A stretch of DNA of 64,000 nt from RYN-230 sp963829725. GTDB taxonomy: Bacteria; Actinomycetota; Actinomycetes; Streptosporangiales; Streptosporangiaceae. The stretch lies in the NCBI GenBank assembly GCA_963829725.1, contig CAWHJW010000012.1, positions 1 through 64,000 of the forward strand, in the 5' to 3' direction. Shown one piece after another: positions 27,315-34,675 of this stretch (position 1 is the first letter of the stretch; each line of letters starts with the position of its first letter). A program made the position numbers and the translations under genes. A model generated the notes under the pieces. It saw only the letters and a program-made list of their open reading frames with translations, had not been told where the DNA came from and ran no database searches.

Positions 27315-28667
27315 TCAGGGGGCCAGGTCGGCCAGGATCTCCTCCAGGCGGGCCAGCGCCCCCGCGACCCAGGGCAGCGCCAGCGGGTCCGCGGCGGCCA
27401 GCGCGGTCTCCCGCTGCTCCTCGGTCTCGCCGTAGAGCAGCCCGGTCGCCACCCGCATCCGCAGCGCCCGCGGCTCCTCACCGAACGCGCTGGCCGGCAG
27501 CACGCCAAGGCCGTAGCGGTGCAGCAGGTGCCCCGCGACGTCCGCCCCGGTGACCAGGCCGTGGGCCGCGCGCAGGTGCGCCCGCCAGGGCCCGAAGTCG
27601 GGGTAGAGGTAGAACGCCGCCTGGGGCGCGGGCACCACCAGCCCCGCGGCGGCGAACCGGTCCGCCACCCCCCGGGCCACGGCTGCGTGCAGGGACCGGC
27701 TGCGGGAAATCCGTCCGGTTAGTGCTTGTGGTTCGGCGAAGGCGAGGGCTGCGGCCTGCTGGATGGGCAGCGACGGGGCGGACCAGATCTCGCTGCCGAT
27801 GCCCAGCAGCGCCTGCCGCAGCGCCCGCCCGGTGGGGCTGTCCGGCAGCCGGGCCACGCCGATCCGCCAGCCGCCCAGCGCCAGGCTCTTGCTCAGCGCG
27901 GTGGTGACCACGGTCCGCTCCGGTGCGTAGCGCACCGGGCTGGCGAACTCCGCCCCGGGGTCGTGCACCAGGTCCCGGTAGATCTCGTCGGCGATGATGA
28001 CCAGGTCATGCTCCCGGGCCACCATGCACAGCGCCTGCACGCTGGCCGCGCCGGCCAGCCGCCCGGTCGGGTTGTCCGGCAGCGTGAGGATCACGGCGCC
28101 GATCCGTCGGCCCGCCTGCCGGGCCCCGGCCACCGCCCGGGCCAGCCCGTCCGCGCCGCACACCCCGCCCTCGCCCGGCGGGGCCGGCACGAAGTGCGGC
28201 CGGACCCCGATCATGGCAGCCTGGGCCGCGTAACTGACCCAGCTGGGCCGCGGCACGGCCACGTCGGCCCCCAGCGCCAGCAGCAGGCCGAACAGCAGTG
28301 CTTTGCTGCCCGGGCCGCAGATGACCTGGGCGGGGTCGGTGGGGGTGCCGCGGCGCGCCCAGTACCCGGCCGCCGCCTCGCGCAGCGAGCCGAGCCCGGC
28401 CACCGGGCCGTAGGCGTTCCCGCCGCTGGCCGCGGCCAGGGCGTCCCGGAGCAGGGGGTGGGCAGGCAGCCCGGCCTCGCCGAAGGCGAGCGGCAGCACC
28501 GGCTCGCCGGCCCGGCGCTTGCGGGCCATGGTCTCGTTGGCCGCCAGCGTGGCGGACACCGGGACCCGCGCCCCGGCCAGCACGAGGGCCGGCGGGGGCG
28601 GCGCGGCGGTCACGGCGACCGAGTCGCTGGGCAAGGTGGACGGCATGGCTGTATCAGCCATGGACAT
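27315..28667 (-). CDS. pyridoxal-phosphate aminotransferase, class I/II
   Basis: The 450-aa fold-type I enzyme has LPLAFGEAGLPAHPLLRDAL at the front, NAYGPVAGLGSLREAAAGYW (co-substrate loop), LTLPDNPTGRLAG (NPTG), VIIADEIYRDLVHD (Asp binding the pyridine N) and TTALSKSLALGGWRIG, whose Lys forms the Schiff base. The C-terminal LRMRVATGLLYG supplies the carboxylate-binding Arg. Substrate is not evident. It is divergent from the LysR-type regulator at 28829, which probably controls it. Its stop is 4 nt from the convergent ArsR-SRPBCC stop. Confidence 0.85.
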   Translation of the reverse strand: MSMADTAMPSTLPSDSVAVTAAPPPPALVLAGARVPVSATLAANETMARKRRAGEPVLPLAFGEAGLPAHPLLRDALAAASGGNAYGPVAGLGSLREAAAGYWARRGTPTDPAQVICGPGSKALLFGLLLALGADVAVPRPSWVSYAAQAAMIGVRPHFVPAPPGEGGVCGADGLARAVAGARQAGRRIGAVILTLPDNPTGRLAGAASVQALCMVAREHDLVIIADEIYRDLVHDPGAEFASPVRYAPERTVVTTALSKSLALGGWRIGVARLPDSPTGRALRQALLGIGSEIWSAPSLPIQQAAALAFAEPQALTGRISRSRSLHAAVARGVADRFAAAGLVVPAPQAAFYLYPDFGPWRAHLRAAHGLVTGADVAGHLLHRYGLGVLPASAFGEEPRALRMRVATGLLYGETEEQRETALAAADPLALPWVAGALARLEEILADLAP

Positions 28668-28815
28668 GGCTCTCGACTCCTCGACACGGGGACCTGCGCG
28701 CCGCGCTGCGCCGAAACGTGATCGTCACATAAGCGGTCTCGGGGACCGGCGACCACCCTGACCAGCATGCGCTCAAGTCATGCATTAGCACAAGCAGCTA
28801 TATCTAGGGTGAAGG

Positions 28816-28830
28816 ATAAGCTCAGCTTAT
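28816..28830. promoter_or_regulatory. 15-bp palindrome overlapping the LysR gene start
   Basis: ATAAGCT-C-AGCTTAT is a perfect palindrome whose right end includes the first bases of the LysR start codon. It lies in the AT-richer 160-bp divergent region and is a good candidate operator for autoregulation of the regulator and aminotransferase. Confidence 0.5.
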
Positions 28831-29833
28831 GCTCGATCTGCGCCGCCTCCGGTTGCTCAAGGAATTCGCCGGGCGGGGGACCATCGCCGCCACCGCGGCG
28901 GCCCTCGGCTACACCCCGTCCGCGGTGTCCCAGCAGCTGGCCGCCCTGGAGCGGGAGGCGGGCGTGATCCTGCTGGACCGGACCGCGCGGTCGGCCGAGC
29001 TCACCGACGCCGGCCGCCGCCTCGCCGTCCACGCCGAACGCATCCTGGCCCAGGTGGAGGAGGCCGAGGCCGAGTTGTCCGCCCAGGAACGCGAGCCCTC
29101 CGGGCGGGTGTCGGTGGCCGCGTTCCCCACCGCCGCCGCGGCCTTCGCCCCCGCGCTGGCGCGCAGCCTGCGCGCGCACCCGGCGCTCACCCTGCTGCTC
29201 CGGCAGACCCAGCGGGACGAGGGGCTGGGCGCCGTCCGTGGCGGCGAGGCCGACGTCGCCCTGGTGGACGACTGGACCGGCACGCTGGCCAGCACCGGGA
29301 CCGGGGTGCTCCAGTTCTACCCGCTGGTCCGGGATCCGCTGGTGCTGGTGGTACCGCGAGGCCACCCGCTGGCCGACCCGGCCGAGCCCGTGGATCTGCG
29401 CAAGCTCAGCCAGACGAGCCGCTGGATGGCCGCTCCCGCCGGGGAGGCGTCCCGGCAGGCCACCGACCGGCTGCTCGCCGCGGCCGGCGGAGTGCCCGCC
29501 ATGCCCTGGGAGTTCGAGGGGCTGGGCACGATCCTGTCGCTGGTCTCCCGGGGCATCGGGGTGGCCGCGGTGCCCCGGCTGGCCCTGGCCGCCGGGGAGG
29601 GCCGGGTGGCGGTCCGGGAACTGCCAGGCTCAGACCTGGCCCGGGACGTGTACGCGGTGGCCCGGACGGCCAGCGTGCGCCGCCCTGGGGTGGCCGTCGT
29701 GCTGGCCGCGCTGCACGACGGCGCCCGCCACCTGCCCGGCCGCCAGCAGCGTTCCCGCGCCACCGCCCGCACCGCGCCCGCCCCGCCGGCCGCCGTCCCG
29801 GCTGACCGCCACCCCCCCTCAGTTGCGCGGTGA
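28829..29833 (+). CDS. LysR-family transcriptional regulator
   Basis: The 334-aa protein starts MLDLRRLRLLKEFAGRGTIA. The HTH is at residues about 18-37 (AATAAALGYTPSAVSQQLAA), followed by the linker helix and a periplasmic-binding-like effector domain (VSVAAFPTAAAAFAPALARS, DVALVDDW, LVSRGIGVAAVPRLALAA). An Ala/Pro/Arg tail follows residue 300. It is divergent from the aminotransferase gene and likely regulates it in response to a small molecule. The ATG follows GAAGGA at a long spacing and overlaps the palindrome. Confidence 0.85.
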   Translation: MLDLRRLRLLKEFAGRGTIAATAAALGYTPSAVSQQLAALEREAGVILLDRTARSAELTDAGRRLAVHAERILAQVEEAEAELSAQEREPSGRVSVAAFPTAAAAFAPALARSLRAHPALTLLLRQTQRDEGLGAVRGGEADVALVDDWTGTLASTGTGVLQFYPLVRDPLVLVVPRGHPLADPAEPVDLRKLSQTSRWMAAPAGEASRQATDRLLAAAGGVPAMPWEFEGLGTILSLVSRGIGVAAVPRLALAAGEGRVAVRELPGSDLARDVYAVARTASVRRPGVAVVLAALHDGARHLPGRQQRSRATARTAPAPPAAVPADRHPPSVAR

Positions 29834-29868
29834 GTTGTGACCACGAGAGCGGCCACAACTCACCGCGC
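29825..29868. terminator. inverted repeat at the end of the LysR gene
   Basis: Perfect 15-bp arms GCGCGGTGAGTTGTG and CACAACTCACCGCGC enclose a 14-nt loop. The left arm contains the LysR stop codon. A degenerate second copy (GCGCGGTGACTTGTGGCCGC with a partner AAGTAACCGCGC) follows at about 29898-29940, so this may be a repeated extragenic palindrome rather than only a terminator. Confidence 0.55.
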
Positions 29869-29944
29869 CGTGGGCCGGCGGGGGCGTCCGGGGTTTGCGC
29901 GGTGACTTGTGGCCGCGTGAGTGGTCTGAAGTAACCGCGCTGTG

Positions 29945-30125
29945 GGACGGCCGGGACGGCCGGGGACGTCCGGGGACGTCCGGGGACGGCCGGGGACGGC
30001 CGGGGACGGCCGGGGACGTCCGGGGACGGCCGGGGACGGCCGGGTGGCCGGGGACGGCGGAGTGGCCGGGGGTGGCCGGGGTGGCCGGGACGGCGGGGGG
30101 CCGGGGTGGCCGGGAGAGGGGGCGG
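29945..30125. repeat. short G-rich tandem repeat (GGCCGGGGAC / GTCCGGGGAC units)
   Basis: About twelve near-identical units of 10-11 bp follow one another, alternating GGACGGCCGG and GGACGTCCGG, then degrade into GGGTGGCCGG variants. There is no coding frame of interest. It separates the LysR gene from the AbiEi-like gene. Confidence 0.85.
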
Positions 30126-30196
30126 GGGTGTTCCGGGGGGCCGCGCGGGCGGGCCGGAAGGCCCGGGCGGCCACTTCGAGGCCGGGCCGGGCGGAG

Positions 30197-30205
30197 TTAT
30201 CCACA
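30197..30205 (+). promoter_or_regulatory. DnaA-box-like TTATCCACA upstream of the AbiEi/DUF559 gene
   Basis: A perfect match to the classical 9-mer, 52 nt before the ATG. It is a single site, so not an origin. It may be a regulator site or chance. Confidence 0.35.
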
Positions 30206-30256
30206 GGAAGAAAAGCCGAGTGGCGCTCTCGGCGCCGGACGGGTGAGGCTGGATGC

Positions 30257-31261
30257 ATGACGCGAGTCTTACCGGCCACCTGCCGCGACCTGCTGGATCT
30301 CCAGGATGGCGTGATTTCCCGGTCCCAGGCACTGGACGCGGGAGTGGCGACGATGACAGTCCGGTCGATGCTGCGGACCGGCTGCTGGCAGCCGTTGCAC
30401 CGTGGCGTCTACGCGACTTACCCGGGGACACCGCGGCGCGAGTCGCTGCTGTGGGCCGCCCTGTTGCGGGCCGGTCCCGGTGCGGTACTGAGCCACCTCA
30501 CCGCCGCGGAGTTAGACCACCTGCTGCCCCTGGGCATCCAGTTGGGCGGCCGGCTGAACGGGCAGGCCCAGGTGATTCATGTCTCCGTCGGCCGCGACCA
30601 GCATGTCAGCCCGATCGCCGGGGTGGTGCTGCACCGCCGGGAGGCCCTCAGCCAGCTCCGTCACCCGGTGGCTCAGCCGCCCCGGACCCGGATTGAGGAG
30701 ACCGCCCTCGACCTGACCGCAGGCGCCCGGACGCTGGACGACGGCTATGGCGTGGCTGGCCCGGGCGTGCGGGAACCGGCTGACCACCCCGGCCCGGCTG
30801 GGGCCGCCCTGGCGGCCCGGTCCCGGGTCCGCTGGCGACGGGAGCTCGCCGGCGCCCTGGCCGACGTGAGTTCGGGGGCCCACTCCGTGCTGGAACTCCG
30901 GTATCTGCGGGATGTAGAGCGGCCGCACGGGCTGCCGCCCGGGCGCCGCCAGGCGAAGGCGGCGCATGGATCGCGGACCGCCTACCGGGACGTGCTGTAT
31001 GAGGAGTTCGGCGTGGCCGTCGAGACCGACGGCGCGGTCGCCCACCCGGCCGGCGCCCGCTGGCGGGACCGGGAGCGGGACAACGCCGCCGCGGTGGACG
31101 GCATCCTCACGCTGCGCTACGGCTGGGCGGCCATCACCGAGCGGCCCTGCTGGGTGGCGGGTGAGGTCGCCGCCGTCCTGCGCAGCCGTGGCTGGGCCGG
31201 GACGGTGCGCCGCTGCGGGCCGGGGTGCCAGGCGGCAGGCTCCTGGACGACTGTTTCCTGA
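30257..31261 (+). CDS. AbiEi-type HTH protein with C-terminal DUF559/Vsr-like nuclease domain
   Basis: The 334-aa product starts with an AbiEi-antitoxin-like wing-helix: LLDLQDGVISRSQALDAGVA, TVRSMLRTGCWQPLHRGVYA. The C-terminal part resembles the DUF559/very-short-patch-repair fold: AHSVLELRYLRDVERPHGLP, then YRDVLYEEFGVAVETDGAVA, HPAGARWRDRERDN and LTLRYGWAAITERP, with the acidic residues of a PD-(D/E)xK-like site. A stretch near residues 158-178 looks out of frame, probably two compensating indels at about 30735 and 30800. Such orphan genes are frequent in actinobacteria; role unknown, possibly defence or DNA repair. Confidence 0.7.
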   Translation: MTRVLPATCRDLLDLQDGVISRSQALDAGVATMTVRSMLRTGCWQPLHRGVYATYPGTPRRESLLWAALLRAGPGAVLSHLTAAELDHLLPLGIQLGGRLNGQAQVIHVSVGRDQHVSPIAGVVLHRREALSQLRHPVAQPPRTRIEETALDLTAGARTLDDGYGVAGPGVREPADHPGPAGAALAARSRVRWRRELAGALADVSSGAHSVLELRYLRDVERPHGLPPGRRQAKAAHGSRTAYRDVLYEEFGVAVETDGAVAHPAGARWRDRERDNAAAVDGILTLRYGWAAITERPCWVAGEVAAVLRSRGWAGTVRRCGPGCQAAGSWTTVS

Positions 31262-31500
31262 CCCGAGCTGGCTCTTCGCCCAGCATGTCGCATCGGGTCA
31301 CGGGTACCCGGCAGGGTTAGCGCAGGTAGGCCGCCTTCCTCCGCCGGGCCTGGGAACGCTGCCCCAAGTGCGCATGGTCTGCCGCGCCGCTTCCGGTGCT
31401 CGGGCCGCAGGCGGCCCTGCGCTCCGGGTCGGCTTGCCCTCGGATGACCCTCCCGCCGCATACCTGCCGGTTTACTGTCGCGCGGGCGGCCCCGACAGGA

Positions 31501-31779
31501 TCAGGAGGGTTTGCGGCCGACGCCGCCGAACATGACCCATTGCTCGCTCTGCTGTTCTTCCCGGCCGTCAGGACGCCAGTCGGTGATCTTCACCAGGCCC
31601 GGCTCGACCAGTTCCAGGCCATCGAAGAAGGCCTGGACCTCCTGCTTCGTGCGTATCCGGCCGTGGTCGCCGCTGACCGTGCCGCGCGCCAGGTCGGTCA
31701 TCGTCTCCCGCAGTCCGCTGTCGTCGGAAACGACGGCGGAGATCACCAGGTAGCTTCCGGGCGCCAGGCGGCTCATCAT
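31501..31779 (-). pseudogene. SAM-dependent methyltransferase (DUF574-like), C-terminal fragment
   Basis: The last 92 codons read MMSRLAPGSYLVISAVVSDD, then RTKQEVQAFFDGLELVEPGL and WVMFGGVGRKPS, matching the C-terminal third of the actinobacterial SAM methyltransferase family of about 270 aa. The SAM-binding front is absent and the frame upstream is unrelated DNA. Confidence 0.65.
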
Positions 31780-31806
31780 CCGCGGCTGCCGGCGGGCGCG
31801 GCCAGG

Positions 31807-31992
31807 AAAGCCCGGCTGCATGAGCTGATCGCGTTGCACCTGGGCGGGGACGGTGATTCTGGCCAGGTGGTGGTGGGGGTCCAGACTCACCGCGGGCTGT
31901 GGGTGCAGGCGCTGGCTGCGGTCGGCTACCAGGTGTTCGGGCTTAACCGCTCGCTCGGTCCCTCGGGCGGGCGCTCTGACTTGACGTTCGTC
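31807..31992 (+). pseudogene. IS110-family transposase, N-terminal fragment
   Basis: About 60 codons (RLHELIALHLGG, QVVVGVQTHRGLWVQALAAV, YQVFGLN) match the RuvC-like DEDD domain of IS110 transposases, where the acidic ExxRGxW segment appears here as QTHRGLW with the Glu changed to Gln. No start, no C-terminal domain. Confidence 0.6.
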
Positions 31993-32115
31993 CATCTCAG
32001 AGGCGGTGACATATGCCGGAGTTGTGGTAACCGGTTGCCGGAAAACGGGAAGAAAAGTCGTGGAAATGCGGAAGGACTGGCCCGGAAAACGGGAATCCGT
32101 AGGTGGCATCGTCGT

Positions 32116-32256
32116 ATGCGTGAGGTTCTGACTGGCCTGGCGAAGCGACGTCTGGTCGATGTCGCGGCGGGTCGTTTCGCTGAGGAGCCGGTGCTCGTCC
32201 TCAACGGTCCGAGGACCGGACGGCGTCGGCCACGAACACCCCCTCGAACCGCGTAG
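32116..32256 (+). pseudogene. AAA/DUF4143-type ATPase, N-terminal stub
   Basis: The frame MREVLTGLAKRRLVDVAAGR then FAEEPVLVLNGPRTG resembles the start of P-loop ATPases of the AAA_14/DUF4143 type (expected GPRxxGKST), but it breaks inside the Walker A motif and ends at 32256. Confidence 0.4.
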
Positions 32257-32288
32257 GCGCTGGTCAGGGGCGTTCGCGCCGCCGGGTG

Positions 32289-33506
32289 TCAGGCATCCCG
32301 CTCGATGGGGCAGCTCATGCAGCGGGGCCCGCCGCGGCCGCGGCCCAGTTCGCTGCCGGGCACCTCGACCACCTCGACGCCGTGCTCCCGCAGGTAGTCG
32401 TTGGTGGTCACGTTGCGGTCGTAGGCGACCACCACCCCGGGCTCGATGGCCAGCACGTTGCAGCCGTCGTCCCACTGCTCCCGCTGGGCGGCCGCCTCGT
32501 CCTGCCAGGCGGTGAGCACGCTGATGGTGGGCAGCCCCAGCGCGGCGGCGATCGCGGTGTGCATGTCCTCCGGGGGATGGTCGGTGACCTTGAGCTCGCG
32601 GCTGCTGGCCCCCGGCTCGACGGTGTAGGACGGCAGCATGCCCAGCCCCAGGTACTTGGTGAACACCCCGTAGTCGCACATGGTCATCACGGTGTCCAGG
32701 TGCATGAACGCCCGGGCCTTCGGCATGTCCAGGGCCACCAGGCAGCGCGCCGCCCCGGCGGAGAACAGCCGGTGGGCCAGCATCTCCAGCGCCATGGGCG
32801 TGGTCCGCTCGCTCATCCCGGCTAGCACCGCGCCGTTGCCGATGACCAGGATGTCGCCGCCCTCGATGGTGGCCGGGGCGGCGTCCTCCCCGTGGTACCA
32901 GACCTCGAAGCCGCCGCTGGCGAACATCGGGTGCCACCGGTAGATGGCCTCGTCGTTGATGATCTCCCGGGTCCGCGGCGGCCGGGCCATCGCGTTGACC
33001 GACACCCCGCCGTAGATCCAGCACGAGGTGTCCCGCTGGTAGAGCAGGTTGGGCAGCGGGGCCAGCACGAACTCGTCCATCCGCAGCGAGTGGAACGCGA
33101 TGCTCTTCGGCTCCGGGGCCAGTTCCAGCCACTCGCGCTTGGTGATGCCGCCGGTCAGGATCAGGGCCAGCGCCGCGGAATCCAGGCCCTCGACGCCCGC
33201 CCGCAGCGCGTCGCAGGCCAGCGGCCCGTGCATCCGGGAGTCGAACACCCGGGACAGGATGTAGTCCCGTGCCTGGGGGATGTCCAGGGTCTCGGTCAGC
33301 AGGGTGCCGTAGTAGTGCACGGACACCCCCCGGGCGGCCAGCGCGGCGGCGAACTCGTCGTGCTCCGCCTGGGCCCGCCCGGCCCACAGCACGCCGTCGA
33401 ACAGCAGGTCGCGGGCGTTGTCCGGGGTGAGCCGCCGCAGTTCCAGGTCGGGCCGGTGCAGCACGACCTGGCGCAGCCGGCCAACCTCGGAGTTGACACC
33501 CAACAT
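32289..33506 (-). CDS. arcA: arginine deiminase
   Basis: The 405-aa enzyme hydrolyses arginine to citrulline and ammonia. Signature blocks are present: RRLTPDNARDLLFDGVLWAG (FD loop), NLLYQRDTSCWIYGGV, EGGDILVIGNGAVLAGMSER, FMHLDTVMTMCDYGVF (HxD catalytic pair) and the C-terminal GRGGPRCMSCPIERDA with the nucleophile Cys. ATG 33506 follows AAGGGGAGA. No ornithine carbamoyltransferase, carbamate kinase or arginine/ornithine antiporter is next to it, so it is not a full ADI operon here. It is divergent from dapE. Confidence 0.93.
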   Translation of the reverse strand: MLGVNSEVGRLRQVVLHRPDLELRRLTPDNARDLLFDGVLWAGRAQAEHDEFAAALAARGVSVHYYGTLLTETLDIPQARDYILSRVFDSRMHGPLACDALRAGVEGLDSAALALILTGGITKREWLELAPEPKSIAFHSLRMDEFVLAPLPNLLYQRDTSCWIYGGVSVNAMARPPRTREIINDEAIYRWHPMFASGGFEVWYHGEDAAPATIEGGDILVIGNGAVLAGMSERTTPMALEMLAHRLFSAGAARCLVALDMPKARAFMHLDTVMTMCDYGVFTKYLGLGMLPSYTVEPGASSRELKVTDHPPEDMHTAIAAALGLPTISVLTAWQDEAAAQREQWDDGCNVLAIEPGVVVAYDRNVTTNDYLREHGVEVVEVPGSELGRGRGGPRCMSCPIERDA

Positions 33507-33570
33507 GCGCTCTCCCCTTCGATGACGGGTGGTGCCTCGATCATCCATGATCCCCGGTTAGGCTCCTCCC

Positions 33571-34645
33571 GTGGACTGACCTAGACCTAGACCTAGACCT
33601 TTCCCAGGATGCGGCCACGCTGACCGCGGCCCTGGTCGATGTGCCCTCGGTCAGCGGGGACGAGAAGCGCCTCGCTGACATCATCGAGGCGGCGCTCCGC
33701 CCGCTGCCGCACCTGGAGCTGACCCGGGACGGCAATGCCCTGGTCGCCCGGACCCAGCTGGGCCGCCCGCAGCGGGTGGTGCTGGCCGGGCACATCGACA
33801 CGGTCCCGATCGCCGGCAACCTCCCCTCCCATGCCGAGCATGACCTGCTCTACGGCTGCGGCAGCTGCGACATGAAGTCCGGGGTGGCGGTGGCGTTGCG
33901 GCTGGCCGCCTCGCTGCCCGAGCCGAGCAGCGACGTCACCTACGTGTTCTACGACGGGGAGGAGGTCGAGGCGGAGCGCAACGGGCTGCTCCGGCTGTCC
34001 CGCAACGCCCCGGACCTGCTGACCGGGCACCTGGCCGTGCTGCTGGAGCCGACCGATGCCCGGATCGAGGGCGGCTGCCAGGGCACGATGCGGGCTGAGG
34101 TCCGCGCGTCCGGCGAGCGTGCGCACAGCGCCAGGTCCTGGAACGGGCTTAACGCCATCCACGTGGCCGGTGCCATCCTCGACGTGCTCCGGGCCTACGT
34201 GCCGAGGGAACCCGAGGTGGACGGGCTGAGGTACCACGAAGGGCTGAACGCCGTGTTCATCAGCGGGGGAGTGGCCGGCAACGTCATCCCGGACGAGTGC
34301 GTGGTCACGGTCAACTACCGGTTCGCGCCGGACCGCTCGGTGGCCGATGCCCAGCAGCACCTCCGTGAGGTGTTCCGCGGGTTCGAGGTGGAGTTCACCG
34401 ACTGGGCCGCCGGTGCCCGCCCCGGCCTGGGTGACCCGGCGGCGGCGTCGCTGCTGGCCGCGGTGGGCGGCACCCCGCGGGCCAAGTTCGGCTGGACGGA
34501 CGTGGCCCGGTTCGCCGAGCTGGGCATGCCCGCGGTCAACTACGGCCCGGGCGACCCGGAGATCGCGCACTCCCGCGGCGAGCACGTGCCGATGGAGCAG
34601 ATCGCCGAGGTGGAGGGTCGCCTGCGCGCCTGGCTCACTCCCTGA
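33571..34645 (+). CDS. dapE: succinyl-diaminopimelate desuccinylase (start region unclear)
   Basis: An M20 zinc peptidase making LL-diaminopimelate for lysine and peptidoglycan. Motifs: VVLAGHIDTVP (first metal His and catalytic Asp), GCGSCDMKSGVAVA (metal Asp), FYDGEEVEAERNGL (catalytic and metal Glu), LEPTDARIEGGCQGTM and GWTDVARFAELGMPAVNYGP. Convergent with the HtrA-like gene. The expected N-terminus (DLDLDLSQDAATLTAALV) is in frame, but no ATG/GTG/TTG precedes it. The likely GTG at 33571 is one base out of frame because of GACTGAC. An in-frame GTG at 33641 would remove about 20 conserved residues. Confidence 0.87.
33581..33598 (+). repeat. three CTAGAC hexamers at the dapE start
   Basis: CTAGAC occurs three times in tandem, coding alternating Leu-Asp, directly after the disturbed start codon. 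Expansion by whole hexamers would keep the frame. Confidence 0.8.
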
Positions 34646-34675
34646 CCCCGGCGCACCTGCTGCCCCCGGCGGTGG

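Noticed and set aside
29945..30125. CRISPR or replication iterons
   Set aside because: Units are only 10-11 bp, without spacers, and only one DnaA-like box is near; no replication gene is present.
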